Positions 31,958 to 40,959 of a DNA stretch of 64,000 nt are shown here, piece by piece. Position 1 is the stretch's first letter, and every line of letters starts with the position of its first letter. The notes beneath the pieces were generated by a model that saw only the letters and a list, made by a program, of their open reading frames with translations, was not told the origin of the DNA and searched no databases. A program made the translations under genes and the position numbers. Source of the DNA: Streptomyces flaveolus (GTDB lineage Bacteria; Actinomycetota; Actinomycetes; Streptomycetales; Streptomycetaceae); contig NZ_JNWV01000003.1 of the NCBI RefSeq assembly GCF_000716535.1, positions 202,285 to 266,284 of the forward strand. Direction: 5' to 3'.

Positions 31958-34357
31958 GTGACGAGCGAGCCCCTGCCTCCGGTGGACCGCGGCAACAGCG
32001 CCGATGTCGCGGCGCTGGCCAAGGTCGTGGCCCGGCAGCGCGCCGAAATGGAACGGCTGCGGGACCTGGCCGCCACCTCCGCGGTGCTGGAGCGCGCCAA
32101 GGGCGTGCTGATGGCCGTCACTTCCTGTACCCCGGACGCCGCCCACCAGGAGCTCGTCCAGCGCGCCAAGGACGGCAACCGCACCCTCCTCGAACAGTGC
32201 TGGCTCACCCTGGGCGCCCTGCCGCCCCGGCAGCAGCCCGCCACGACCTCCGCTCCGGCCACCGTCCGCTCCTGGGAGAGCGTGCCCGCCGGCACCACGG
32301 ACCTGACGGACGTCCTGGGACACATCGGGCGCGACCTGCTCCGGGTCGGCTCGCCGCACGAGCTGACCGGATGCCTGCTGGACCACCTCGCGTCCGAGGC
32401 GGCCGCCGACGCGGTGCTGCTGTACGAACGGCTGCCCGAGGGCGGGCTCGGACTGGTCGGGTACGCCGGCATCGACCCCACCCTCGCCGCCCAGTGGCGC
32501 CAGCTCCCTCCGGTGACCAGCGTGGCGGCGCTGGACGCCCTGGAGTCCGGGGAGCCGCGCTGGCTGGAGAACATCGCCCTGGACCGCGCCCGGTACCTGC
32601 TCATCGGGGACCCGCCCGAACGGTGGCTCACCCGGGCCTGGCTGCCCGTGCCGGCCGGGGACACCGCGTACGCCGCCCTCGGGGTGCTGCGCCGGCACGG
32701 CGAGCCGTTCACGGATCGCGAGCGTGAGCTGCTGCGGGCCGTGGCCCGGCTGTGCGCGGGCCGGCTGCGGGCCTTCGACAGCCCGCGCGGCGGCGTGCCC
32801 GCGGACGTCTCCCAGACCGTGCAGGCGGTGTTCGACGCGCTGCCGGGCGCGGCGATCCTGCTGACCCCGCTGCGCGCGCCCTCCGGCGAGGTGGAGGACT
32901 ACATCATCGAGGCCGCCACCCCGGAGGCTGTCGACGTGTTCGGCCGCACCGGCCGGGACATGGTCGGCAGGCGGGTCCTGGAGAGCTATCCGTCGGTCGC
33001 GGGCGAACCGCTGTGGCGGGGCTATCTACAGGCACTCGAAACCGGAGTGCCCTTCGAGGGCGAGCCGTTCGCCTACCAGGACGTGGTCGGCGAGGTGCCC
33101 GTGACCGCCACCTACACGGTGCGGGCCGCCCCGCTCGGCGAGCGCCTGGTGGTGACCTGGCTGCGGCACGACCCGGTGGAGCGCCAGGAGCAGCGCCTGG
33201 CCGACGTGCAGCGGCTCGGCAACCTCGGCTGGGCCAACTGGAACCTGATCACCCAGGAGACCTCCTGGGCCTCGCAGACGTACGCCGTGCTCGGCCTGCA
33301 CCCCGGGCAGCGGCCGGTCCGTCTGGAGGAGCTGCCCGACCTGGCACTGCCCGAGGACACCGGGCCGCTGGCCCACGCGATCGCCGAGCTCGTCTCCCAC
33401 GGCCACCCGTTCGACGTGCCCTTCCGGCTCGAGACCCCCGAGGGGGTCCGGCATCTGCGGATGGTCGCCGAGGCCGTCATGGCGCCCGACGGTGCCCCGG
33501 TCGAGGTGCACGGCTTCGTCCAGGACCTGACCGCGCAGCGCAGCGCGGAACTCGCGCTGGTGGAGAGCGAGCGCGCGATGCTGCTCCAGCGCGGCATCCT
33601 CCAGGCCGAACGGGCGCTGGCGGCCCGGCTCCAGCACGCCCTGCTGCCGCTGCCCAGCAAGCCGGTGCGGCTGGCCGGGCTGCGCATCGAGGTCGCCTAC
33701 CTGCCCGCGCAGGCCGGCATCCACGTCGGCGGCGACTGGTTCAGCGCCATCGAACTGCCCGACTACGACGCGCTGTTCGTGGTCGGCGACGTGGCGGGCC
33801 ACGGCATCGACGCCGTGGCCACCATGGCCCAGCTCAGGTTCACCGCGAAGGGCATGGTCAGCACCGGCTCCTCGCTCACCGGGGCGCTGGCACGGCTCAA
33901 CCAGCTGCTGCTGCACTCCCGCGACAGCCAGATCACCGCCACCATGGTCCTCGCCCGCTACAGCCCCGAGCAGCAGGTCCTCGCCTGGGCGCAGGCCGGG
34001 CACCCGCCGCCGCTGCTGGTGCGCCGGGGCGAGGTCCGCTTCCTCGACCGGCCCGGCGGCATGCTGCTCGGCGCGACGGCCTCCCCCGCCTACGAGTCGC
34101 GGGAACTGCGGCTGGAACCCGGTGACCGGCTGCTGCTCTACACCGACGGCCTGGTCGAACGCCCCGGCGAGGGCCTGGACGCGGGCTTCGCCCGGCTGGC
34201 CGAGGCGGTGCGCGCCCACGGCCGCGGCGAGTCCGGCTCCCTGGACGCGCTGCTCGCGACGATGCTGGCGGACGAGCGGCGCGACGACGTGTGCGTGCTC
34301 GACATCCGGATGCCCCTGGAGGACGTGCAGGACGGGTCGGAGGCCCCGGAGGGGTGA
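31958..34357 (+). CDS. ANTAR-like/GAF/PAS SpoIIE-type serine phosphatase
   Basis: A cytosolic phosphatase of about 800 residues, the third SpoIIE-type protein in the window. The N-terminus has an ANTAR-like helix pair (LRDLAATSAVLERAKGVLMA) ending before a full ANTAR domain. A GAF region (about 105-275), a PAS-like region (about 290-400), a PAC/PAS3-like region (about 420-525; WANWNLITQETSWASQTYAVLG) and the phosphatase (about 545-790; GGDWFSAIELP, GDVAGHG, AGHPPPLL, LYTDGLVERPG) follow. The second motif reads GGDWFSA where others have GGDWYD, replacing a usual aspartate; activity should be checked. Start GTG 31958 or ATG 31940; neither has a clear ribosome site. No HATPase is attached. Confidence 0.86.
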   Translation: MTSEPLPPVDRGNSADVAALAKVVARQRAEMERLRDLAATSAVLERAKGVLMAVTSCTPDAAHQELVQRAKDGNRTLLEQCWLTLGALPPRQQPATTSAPATVRSWESVPAGTTDLTDVLGHIGRDLLRVGSPHELTGCLLDHLASEAAADAVLLYERLPEGGLGLVGYAGIDPTLAAQWRQLPPVTSVAALDALESGEPRWLENIALDRARYLLIGDPPERWLTRAWLPVPAGDTAYAALGVLRRHGEPFTDRERELLRAVARLCAGRLRAFDSPRGGVPADVSQTVQAVFDALPGAAILLTPLRAPSGEVEDYIIEAATPEAVDVFGRTGRDMVGRRVLESYPSVAGEPLWRGYLQALETGVPFEGEPFAYQDVVGEVPVTATYTVRAAPLGERLVVTWLRHDPVERQEQRLADVQRLGNLGWANWNLITQETSWASQTYAVLGLHPGQRPVRLEELPDLALPEDTGPLAHAIAELVSHGHPFDVPFRLETPEGVRHLRMVAEAVMAPDGAPVEVHGFVQDLTAQRSAELALVESERAMLLQRGILQAERALAARLQHALLPLPSKPVRLAGLRIEVAYLPAQAGIHVGGDWFSAIELPDYDALFVVGDVAGHGIDAVATMAQLRFTAKGMVSTGSSLTGALARLNQLLLHSRDSQITATMVLARYSPEQQVLAWAQAGHPPPLLVRRGEVRFLDRPGGMLLGATASPAYESRELRLEPGDRLLLYTDGLVERPGEGLDAGFARLAEAVRAHGRGESGSLDALLATMLADERRDDVCVLDIRMPLEDVQDGSEAPEG

Positions 34358-34425
34358 CGGCGGTGTCCGGACGGGGCACGCTCGGGCCTGGGGGCGGTCG
34401 CACCTCGGCCCTGGGGTGGCCGTGC

Positions 34426-34944
34426 TCAGTCCACGGGGTGACCGGCGTCGATGCTGACGGCGTCGGAGAGGCGCAGCAGGGGTCCGCTGCGGCCCCCGCC
34501 CCACTCGATGGGGTCGAGCACGAAGCCGACGTGGTCGCCGCCGTCGGTGCGCTGCAGGATGGCACCGACGAACCAGGCCGCCGTGTCCTCCAGGACGGCG
34601 GCGCCGCCGTGCCGCTCCCGCCAGGCGAGCCCCGCGAACTTGTCGACCTCGTCGCCCGTCTCGCCGCCGAAGAGTTCCGCCAGGTCCCGTTGGTCGCGGG
34701 TGAGCAGATGGACGGCGAGGAACTGCGCGGCCCGGGCGACCCGGTAGGTCTGGTTGGCCTTGGACAGCCACACGGCGAACCGGGGCGGCTGGATGGAGCA
34801 CTGCGAGGCGAAGCCGACCAGACAACCGGCCCGCCTGCCGCCCGCCGCGGCGGTCACGACGCACATGTCCGGGTCCAGTCGGTCGAAGAAGCCGTCCAGG
34901 TCCCCTCGCGTCTGCCGGTCCCCCGTGCCGCTCTCGTCCGCCAT
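34426..34944 (-). CDS. Flavin reductase-like FMN-binding protein
   Basis: A 172-residue cytosolic protein of the flavin reductase family (FMN-binding split barrel). The region FFDRLDPDMCVVTAAAGGRRAGCLVGFASQ has the conserved opening; QPPRFAVWLSKANQTY and AAQFLAVHLLTRDQRDLAELFG follow, with HVGFVLDPI near the end. It could supply reduced flavin to a monooxygenase or be an F420/FMN oxidoreductase. The start at 34944 follows GGAGCGGAACGGG. It lies 80 bp downstream of a peptidoglycan-binding protein gene on the same strand. No partner oxygenase is nearby. Confidence 0.8.
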   Translation of the reverse strand: MADESGTGDRQTRGDLDGFFDRLDPDMCVVTAAAGGRRAGCLVGFASQCSIQPPRFAVWLSKANQTYRVARAAQFLAVHLLTRDQRDLAELFGGETGDEVDKFAGLAWRERHGGAAVLEDTAAWFVGAILQRTDGGDHVGFVLDPIEWGGGRSGPLLRLSDAVSIDAGHPVD

Positions 34945-35024
34945 CCCGTTCCGCTCCCGTCCGCCGCCACCCGGTCCCGGCCCGCGCGGGCCGCGCGGTG
35001 GTCCTCGTGTGCCCGGTGTACCGC

Positions 35025-35720
35025 TCATGAATCGTCGCCGAAGCCGGTACGGGACTCCAGCGCACGGCGCGTGTCGTTCCCGTAGACGCCCGTCTCGTCG
35101 CCGCTGACGCCGTACCAGAGCTGGAAGCGGGCCACGGCCTCGGTGAGCGTGGCGTCGTAGGTGCCGTCGGTGGCGCCGTCGCGGTAGACGTCCGGGATGC
35201 GCAGCAGGCGTTGCTGGAGGTCGGCGACCTCGGCGCCGGTGTCGCCCTGGCGGAGGGTGCCGGGGCCGTCGGGGTCGGGCGCGGTGGCGGGGGTCGTGGG
35301 TTCGGCCGACGCGGTGGGGGCCGGCGGGCCGCCTGCCGCGGTGGCGGGCGGTGCGGTCGTGGCCGGCGGGGCCGGGCGGGCGGTCGCGGCGGCCTGCTGG
35401 CGGCCGGGCAGGAGCAGGGCGCAGCCGAAGCCGGCGAGGGCTGCCGCCGCCACGACCACGGCCACGACGGCCCGGCGCCCGGCCTGGCGGGCACCGGGGG
35501 TGGCCGTCGCGGGTGTGACCGAGCAGGGAGGTGTCGAGCGGGGTGCGGCCGGAACGGGTACGCGCGGGAGTTCCTGGGTGTCGTCCTCGTGGGTCGCAGG
35601 ATCGGGCCGGATCTCCCGCATGAGTTCCGCGAGGGCGTCGAAGCGGCGTAGACGCACGACCCTGACGGGCTCCAGGACCGGTCCGGGCGGCGGCTGTTCG
35701 GGGTCGGGCGGTGTCGGCAC
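35025..35720 (-). CDS. Membrane-anchored peptidoglycan-binding protein
   Basis: A 231-residue protein: a Pro-rich cytoplasmic segment with VRLRRFDALAELMREI, one transmembrane helix (about 84-106), a Pro/Thr/Ala-rich stalk, and a PG_binding_1 domain (about 155-225; LRQGDTGAEVADLQQRLLRI, DGTYDATLTEAVARFQLWYG). The extracytoplasmic domain likely docks on cell-wall peptidoglycan. No enzymatic domain is present, so it may act as an anchor or sensor. The cytoplasmic tail has no recognisable function. The start at 35720 has AAGGAGAGCCAGGTGCC upstream. Confidence 0.8.
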   Translation of the reverse strand: MPTPPDPEQPPPGPVLEPVRVVRLRRFDALAELMREIRPDPATHEDDTQELPRVPVPAAPRSTPPCSVTPATATPGARQAGRRAVVAVVVAAAALAGFGCALLLPGRQQAAATARPAPPATTAPPATAAGGPPAPTASAEPTTPATAPDPDGPGTLRQGDTGAEVADLQQRLLRIPDVYRDGATDGTYDATLTEAVARFQLWYGVSGDETGVYGNDTRRALESRTGFGDDS

Positions 35721-35851
35721 CTGGCTCTCCTTCCGTCCCGTGGGCGGGGGCGGGGCTTCCGCGGCCCGCGTGCTCAGATACGGCGCTGACAGCGGCCTCG
35801 TTCAGGTGCCGGCGCCGGCGGCACGGCCCGGGACGGGCGCGGGCGGTGGGT

Positions 35852-38080
35852 TCACACGTGGAGGTGCCGTTGCATCCAGTCGGCCGCGGCGCGGCGGAAC
35901 AGGCGCCGGTTCTCCGCCCGCAAGAAGTCGTGCCCTTCGTCGCGCAGGGTCAGCAGTTCCGCGTGGATGCCCCGTTCCCGGGCGGCCCGTACGAACTGCT
36001 GGGACTCGCCCGGCGGCACGTTGGTGTCGTGTTCGCCGTGGACGGCCAGCAGCGGGACGCGCAGGGCGTCGATGCGGCTCATCGGTGACAGGGCGCGCAG
36101 CAGCTCACGGTCGCGCTCCGGGTGGCCGTACTTGTACGCCGCCGACTCCGCGATCCACGGCTCCGTACCGGCGAAGAAGGTGAGGAAGTCGGACATGCCG
36201 CAGACGGCGACTCCGGTGCGGAACAGGTCCGGGTGCCACACGAGGGAGGCGAACGTCAGATAGCCGCCGTACGAGCGGCCCATGACCGCGAGCCGCGTCG
36301 GGTCGGCGGGGCCCGCGGTGACCGCGTGGACCGCGCAGTCCGCGACGTCGTCGAGGGCGGCGAAGCGGCCCGCGCCCAGGTCGGCGTCGACGAACGAGCG
36401 GCCGTGGCCCAGGGAGCCCCGGACGTCGGGTGCGAAGACGTCCAGGCCACGCCCGACCAGCTCGTGGTAGAGCGGGTTGAACACCGGGCGTTCCTGTTCC
36501 TCCGGTCCGCCGTGCAGGTGGATCACACAGGGTGCGGGTTCGTCGGGGGCGCGCCCCGGCGCCCGGTAGTACCAGCCGTTCAGGGGCAGCCCGTCCCGCG
36601 CGGTCAGGCGCACGGGGACGGGGCGTACCGGTGGGCGGCCCGGCGGTACGGCGTCCTCGTCCTGGGAGGACCAGGGGGTGCGCAGCAGGGACACGCCTTC
36701 GTGGGCCCACCAGACGCCCGGCCGGCGCTGCGATCCGGACAGCGCGAGCAGCAGGCGCCCGGCACCGGCGGCGGTGACGCGCGTGACGACCTCGTGGGGC
36801 AGGTCCAACGGCCTTGCCGGGCCCGTGTCGTCCGGGGTCCGCTCCGCCGGGTCGGGGGTCCGCCCCGCCGGGAAGGTCTCGACGAGTTCCAGCTCGCTCG
36901 CGCCTCGCACGTTCCACGAGAGCGCGGCGGTGCGGCCGTCGTGAGCCAGCGCCAGGAGTTCGAGGTCGCTTCCCGCGCGCTCCGCCGCGACCGACACCGC
37001 GTGCGGCGCGCCGTCGGCGTCCAGCCCCACCGCGAGGAGTGCCGCGTACTCGCGGTCGTGGTTGCTGCGCAGCCACAGCGTCCGCCCGTCCCGGGAGAAC
37101 CGGCCGATCCACGGGTCGCCGTCGGCGACCGGCACGTCGAGGGTGGTCACCGAGTCGGCCGTGCGCAGGACGACCGCCTCGCGGCGTCCGCGCGGCCCCC
37201 GGCGCAGCAGCGCGAGGCGGCCGTCATGGCTGAGGTCGCACGCGCGCAGGGAGGCGGCGTGGGTCTCGGTGACGAGCAGGACGGGCGAGGCCAGGCCGTC
37301 GGGGTCGGTCAGGTAGACCGACAGGCCGCCGTCCGGTCGAGCGGCCGGGGCCGTGGCGCCGGTCGGCGTCCCGTTCGGCGCCGTCCCCGAGGCGGCGTCG
37401 TACGCGGCCGGGCCGAGGAGCGTGGCGTGACCGTCCCGGTCCGCCCAGTCGGCCGCCGGAAGCGTCACGGCGAGCCGGCCGTCCGCCGGACCGTAGTCCG
37501 TCAGGGCCTGCCGCGCCAGGCCCCGGTACGCGGCGGCCGGAGCCGCGACGGTGACGGCGACGGCCGAGCCGTCGTGCGCCCAGCAGCCCAGGTAGGCGGA
37601 GCTGGCCGGGTCGGCCCCCGCCAGGATGCGGCGGCCGGTGCCGTCGGGCCGCACGCAGAGCACCCGTGAGTGCTCACCGCCGCCCGGCGCCGTGGTGTAG
37701 GCGATCCAGCGGCCGTCCGGAGACCAGGAGACCTCCTTGACCGGATCCGGTGAGGAGTCGAGCAGCCGGACGTCGTCACCGTCGACGGGCCCGGCCCACA
37801 GCTGGGGGACGCCGCCCCGGTCACAGATGAAGGCCGCCTCGCTGCCGTCGGGGTGCGCGGAGGGGTACCAGCAGCCGTGCGCGCGCAGCCGGGTCACCGC
37901 GTCTCGCGGTCCGCCCGCCTCGGGCAGCGGCACCGGCGCGGGGGCGGCCGCACAGGCGGCGCCGAGAAGGTCCCCCGTCCGGCGGTCCGGGGGCCGGGTC
38001 GGGCTCGGCCCGGGTGGTCCGGGGCGGGTGAGGGCGGACGCCGGGCCGTGCGTCGCCGGGGTGCCCCGGTCGTCGGTCAC
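35852..38080 (-). CDS. S9-family peptidase coupled to the amidotransferase gene
   Basis: A 742-residue cytosolic serine peptidase of the prolyl-oligopeptidase/acylaminoacyl-peptidase type. A beta-propeller (about 30-480; SWSPDGRWIAY, FSRDGRTLWLRSN) precedes an alpha/beta-hydrolase (about 490-742) with catalytic Ser in GRSYGG (about 603), Asp in GEHDTNVPP (about 683) and His in DEGHDF (about 717). The GTG start overlaps the stop of the asnB-like gene (GTGA at 38077-38080), so the two proteins are coupled. This contrasts with the NAGGN clusters I know, where an M42 peptidase accompanies the amidotransferase. It may process or recycle the dipeptide product. Confidence 0.88.
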   Translation of the reverse strand: MTDDRGTPATHGPASALTRPGPPGPSPTRPPDRRTGDLLGAACAAAPAPVPLPEAGGPRDAVTRLRAHGCWYPSAHPDGSEAAFICDRGGVPQLWAGPVDGDDVRLLDSSPDPVKEVSWSPDGRWIAYTTAPGGGEHSRVLCVRPDGTGRRILAGADPASSAYLGCWAHDGSAVAVTVAAPAAAYRGLARQALTDYGPADGRLAVTLPAADWADRDGHATLLGPAAYDAASGTAPNGTPTGATAPAARPDGGLSVYLTDPDGLASPVLLVTETHAASLRACDLSHDGRLALLRRGPRGRREAVVLRTADSVTTLDVPVADGDPWIGRFSRDGRTLWLRSNHDREYAALLAVGLDADGAPHAVSVAAERAGSDLELLALAHDGRTAALSWNVRGASELELVETFPAGRTPDPAERTPDDTGPARPLDLPHEVVTRVTAAGAGRLLLALSGSQRRPGVWWAHEGVSLLRTPWSSQDEDAVPPGRPPVRPVPVRLTARDGLPLNGWYYRAPGRAPDEPAPCVIHLHGGPEEQERPVFNPLYHELVGRGLDVFAPDVRGSLGHGRSFVDADLGAGRFAALDDVADCAVHAVTAGPADPTRLAVMGRSYGGYLTFASLVWHPDLFRTGVAVCGMSDFLTFFAGTEPWIAESAAYKYGHPERDRELLRALSPMSRIDALRVPLLAVHGEHDTNVPPGESQQFVRAARERGIHAELLTLRDEGHDFLRAENRRLFRRAAADWMQRHLHV

Positions 38081-39861
38081 TTGATTCCGTGGGTCTGCAG
38101 CCATATCTCCAGCACAGCGATCTGCCACAGCGCGTTCGCGCCCCGCCTGGTCCGGTGCTCGTCGGGCGCCTTGAGCAGGTCCGCCACGTACGCGTCCCGG
38201 TACACACCGCGTCGCCGGGCCTCCGGCGCCTCCAGTGCCTCACGCACGCGCCGCAGGACGGGACCCGCCATGTGCCGGATGGCCGGCACGGGGAAGTATC
38301 CCTTGGGGCGGTCGACGACCTCGTGGGGCAGGAGCTTTCGGCCCGCCTCCTTCAGCACGCCCTTGCCACCGTCGGCGAGTTTGAGTTCCGGCGGGCAGGC
38401 CGCCGCCAGCTCGACCAGTTCGTGGTCGAGGAACGGCACCCGGGCCTCCAGGCCCCAGGCCATGGTCATGTTGTCGACCCGTTTGACGGGGTCGTCGACG
38501 AGCATGACGTGCGTGTCCAGCCGGAGAGCGGCGTCCAGCGCCGTCTCCGCCCCCGGTCGCGCCATGTGCTCGCGTACGAAGCGTCCCGAGACGTCCTCGT
38601 CGGGCAGCACGTCGGGCCGCAGGATCCGGGCGAGGTCGGCGTGCGGCCGGTCGAAGTAGGTCGCGGCGTACTGCTCCGGCTCGTCCTCGCGGGCGACGGA
38701 CGCCAGCTCCGGGTACCAGTGGTAGCCGGCGAAGACCTCGTCGGCGCCCTGCCCGCTCTGCACGACCTTCACCTCCTTGGACACCTGCTCGGACAGCAGG
38801 TGGAAGGCGACCACGTCGTGGCTGATCATCGGCTCGCTCATCGCCGCGAACGCCCCGTCCAGAGCCGTGGACACCCGCTCGGAGGGAACCATCAGCCGAC
38901 GGTGGTCGGTGCCGAACTCCCGGGCCACGAGGTCGGAGTACCGGAACTCGTCGCCCTTCTCGCCGCCCTCCGTCTCGAACCCGACGCTGAACGTCATCAG
39001 GTCGCGTTGGCCCTCGTCGGCCAGCAACGCGACGATGAGGCTGGAGTCGAGGCCGCCGGAGAGCAGGACACCGACCGGCACGTCGGCCACCGTGCGCCGG
39101 CGCACGGCCACGCGCAGCGCGTCCAGCACCGCGTCACGCCATTCGTCCGCCGTCATGTCGGCGTGCTCGGCCCGGCGCGTGTAGGACGGCTGCCAGTAGT
39201 GGCGGTCCCGGTACGTGCCGTCCGGTTCGACGACCCGAACGGTGGCCGGGGGGAGCTTGCGCACCCCGTTGAGGACGGTGCGCGGCGCCGCGACCGTGGC
39301 GTGCCAGCTCAGGTACTGGTGCAGGGCCACCGGATCGAGTGAGGTGTCCACGTCTCCGGCGGCCAGGAGAGCGGGCAGCGTGGAGGCGAAACGCAGCCGG
39401 CCCGGCGTTCGCGCCAGGTACAGGGGCTTGATCCCGAGCCGGTCGCGGGCGAGGACGACGCGGCCGGTCCGGTGCTCGACGATCGCGAAGGCGAACATGC
39501 CGCGGAACCGCTCCACGCACGCGGTCCCCCACTGCCGGTAGGCGTTGAGCACCACCTCCGTGTCCGACGTCGACGCGAAGCGGTGCCCGAGACCGCGCAG
39601 CTCCTCCCGCAGCTCCGGATAGTTGTAGACGCAGCCGTTGAAGACGCCGGTGACCTCGCCCCGGACGTCCGTCATGGGCTGGGCCCCGCTGTCCGACAGG
39701 TCGATGATCTTCAGTCGGCGATGTCCCAGCGCGACCGCGCCCCGTCTCCAGGTTCCCTGCCCGTCGGGGCCGCGGGCGGCGAGCCCCTCCGTCATGCGTC
39801 CGACGGCCTCGAGGTCCGGCGACCGTCCGTCGAAGCGGACCTCCCCGCTCAGACCGCACAT
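38077..39861 (-). CDS. N-acetylglutaminylglutamine-type amidotransferase (AsnB family)
   Basis: A 594-residue glutamine-dependent amidotransferase. Cys2 is the glutaminase nucleophile (MCGLSGEVRFDG), followed by ARGPDG, a class-II domain to about 205, and a synthetase domain with PP-loop SGGLDSS (about 268) and VVQSGQGADEVFAGYHWYPEL. The phrases RLDTHVMLVDDPVKRVDNMT, GLEARVPFLDHELVELA and DRPKGYFPVPA, and the ending WLQTHGI, closely match the N-acetylglutaminylglutamine amidotransferase subfamily (TIGR03104 as I recall it), which makes the osmolyte NAGGN. The usual GNAT/ATP-grasp synthetase partner is absent here. The start at 39861 is fixed by Cys2. Assignment is strong; substrate identity is inferred. 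Confidence 0.86.
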   Translation of the reverse strand: MCGLSGEVRFDGRSPDLEAVGRMTEGLAARGPDGQGTWRRGAVALGHRRLKIIDLSDSGAQPMTDVRGEVTGVFNGCVYNYPELREELRGLGHRFASTSDTEVVLNAYRQWGTACVERFRGMFAFAIVEHRTGRVVLARDRLGIKPLYLARTPGRLRFASTLPALLAAGDVDTSLDPVALHQYLSWHATVAAPRTVLNGVRKLPPATVRVVEPDGTYRDRHYWQPSYTRRAEHADMTADEWRDAVLDALRVAVRRRTVADVPVGVLLSGGLDSSLIVALLADEGQRDLMTFSVGFETEGGEKGDEFRYSDLVAREFGTDHRRLMVPSERVSTALDGAFAAMSEPMISHDVVAFHLLSEQVSKEVKVVQSGQGADEVFAGYHWYPELASVAREDEPEQYAATYFDRPHADLARILRPDVLPDEDVSGRFVREHMARPGAETALDAALRLDTHVMLVDDPVKRVDNMTMAWGLEARVPFLDHELVELAAACPPELKLADGGKGVLKEAGRKLLPHEVVDRPKGYFPVPAIRHMAGPVLRRVREALEAPEARRRGVYRDAYVADLLKAPDEHRTRRGANALWQIAVLEIWLQTHGIK

Positions 39862-40250
39862 GACGCCCCGCCTTCGCCCGGAGCACCGGCGCGCCCACCG
39901 GAGAGGAGCTGGACGGTTCTGCGATACATGACGCCCCCTTCTCAAGACGACAGAACGTGTCGGGCGGCTCGCGGGTCAGCGACGGCCACCACCGACGTGC
40001 CGCAGCGCGGTACGGGACCGGCCGGCTCCCTGACGGACTCCACCGGCCGGTCGACGGCCGGTGGCATCCGGGGACCCGGGGCCGGCGGAGGAGTGGGGCA
40101 CGAGCGGCCCGCTCTCCCTGTCCAGGGCGACTCCTCCTCCACCCGCACCGGGCGGCTGCGGCGGCTTGTGTCGTGTTCGAGTGCCCAGGCCCTGAGCGGG
40201 TAAGCCCCGGACCGCGCACTTCACGCGCCGGCACGTGGTGCACTCGGTGT
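39862..40250. other. Gene-free stretch with a 10-bp-stem hairpin
   Basis: No gene on either strand. Promoters for the divergent amidotransferase and DUF488 genes must lie here. A perfect inverted repeat CCACCGGCCG / CGGCCGGTGG occurs at 40040-40064 with a 5-nt loop. I see no clear -10/-35 pair for either gene. Confidence 0.5.
40040..40064. repeat. 10-bp inverted repeat
   Basis: CCACCGGCCG, loop GTCGA, CGGCCGGTGG, between divergent genes. It is a possible operator or cruciform element rather than a terminator, given its position upstream of both genes. Confidence 0.5.
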
Positions 40251-40835
40251 ATGAACCATGTCCGGACCGAGCCCGAGGACGGGAGTCCTACGTCGCGCCC
40301 GGAGCTGATCACCTTCGGCCACGGCACGGCCGATCGGGCGACGCTGGCCGCGCTCCTGCGGGAAGCCGGCGTGGCGGCCGTGGTGGACGTCCGGACCGCA
40401 CCGGGCAGTCGCCGGAATCCGGACCTGGCACGGCAGCGGCTGGCCCGGTGGATGCCCGAGGAGCGGATCGCCTACCGGTGGGAGCCGCGCCTTGGCGGGT
40501 GGCGCAAGCCGTCGCCGGACTCACCCGACACCGTCTGGCGCAACGAGTCCTTCCGGGGTTACGCCGCTCACACACGCAGCGCGGAGTTCGTGGCCGCCAT
40601 GGACGGCGTGATGCGGCAGGCAGCCGAGGAGCGTACCGCGGTGATGTGCAGTGAGGCCGTGTGGTGGAGATGCCACCGGCGCCTGATCGCGGACTTCGCC
40701 GTCCTGGCCCGCGGCGCGCTCGTCCTGCACCTGATGCACGACGGGCGCCTCACGGCGCACAGCCCGACGCCAGGTGTACGCCTCCGCGGCGACGGCCTTC
40801 TGGTCTACGACGCCGGTCCGCGGGAAGCCGGGTGA
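40251..40835 (+). CDS. DUF488 family protein
   Basis: A 194-residue cytosolic protein of the DUF488 family. It starts ELITFGHGTADRATLAALLREAG, with a VVDVRTAPGSRRNP strand-loop, and ends in the family's cysteine/histidine motif VMCSEAVWWRCHRRLIADF (Cys about 132, C-H-R about 140-142). The invariant Cys and CHR suggest a thiol- or metal-based activity, but no reaction is established for the family. It is divergent from the amidotransferase gene. No close operon partner is present downstream. Confidence 0.84.
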   Translation: MNHVRTEPEDGSPTSRPELITFGHGTADRATLAALLREAGVAAVVDVRTAPGSRRNPDLARQRLARWMPEERIAYRWEPRLGGWRKPSPDSPDTVWRNESFRGYAAHTRSAEFVAAMDGVMRQAAEERTAVMCSEAVWWRCHRRLIADFAVLARGALVLHLMHDGRLTAHSPTPGVRLRGDGLLVYDAGPREAG

Positions 40836-40959
40836 TCCTGTCCGCTCCCCTCCCGTCCGCTCACCCCCTGGCGCGCAGAGCCGCCGGCGAACTCCGCACC
40901 GGACGGCCGCGTGTCGCCGTCACGATCGGCTGACCGGCTGACCGGCTGGGAAACACGCC

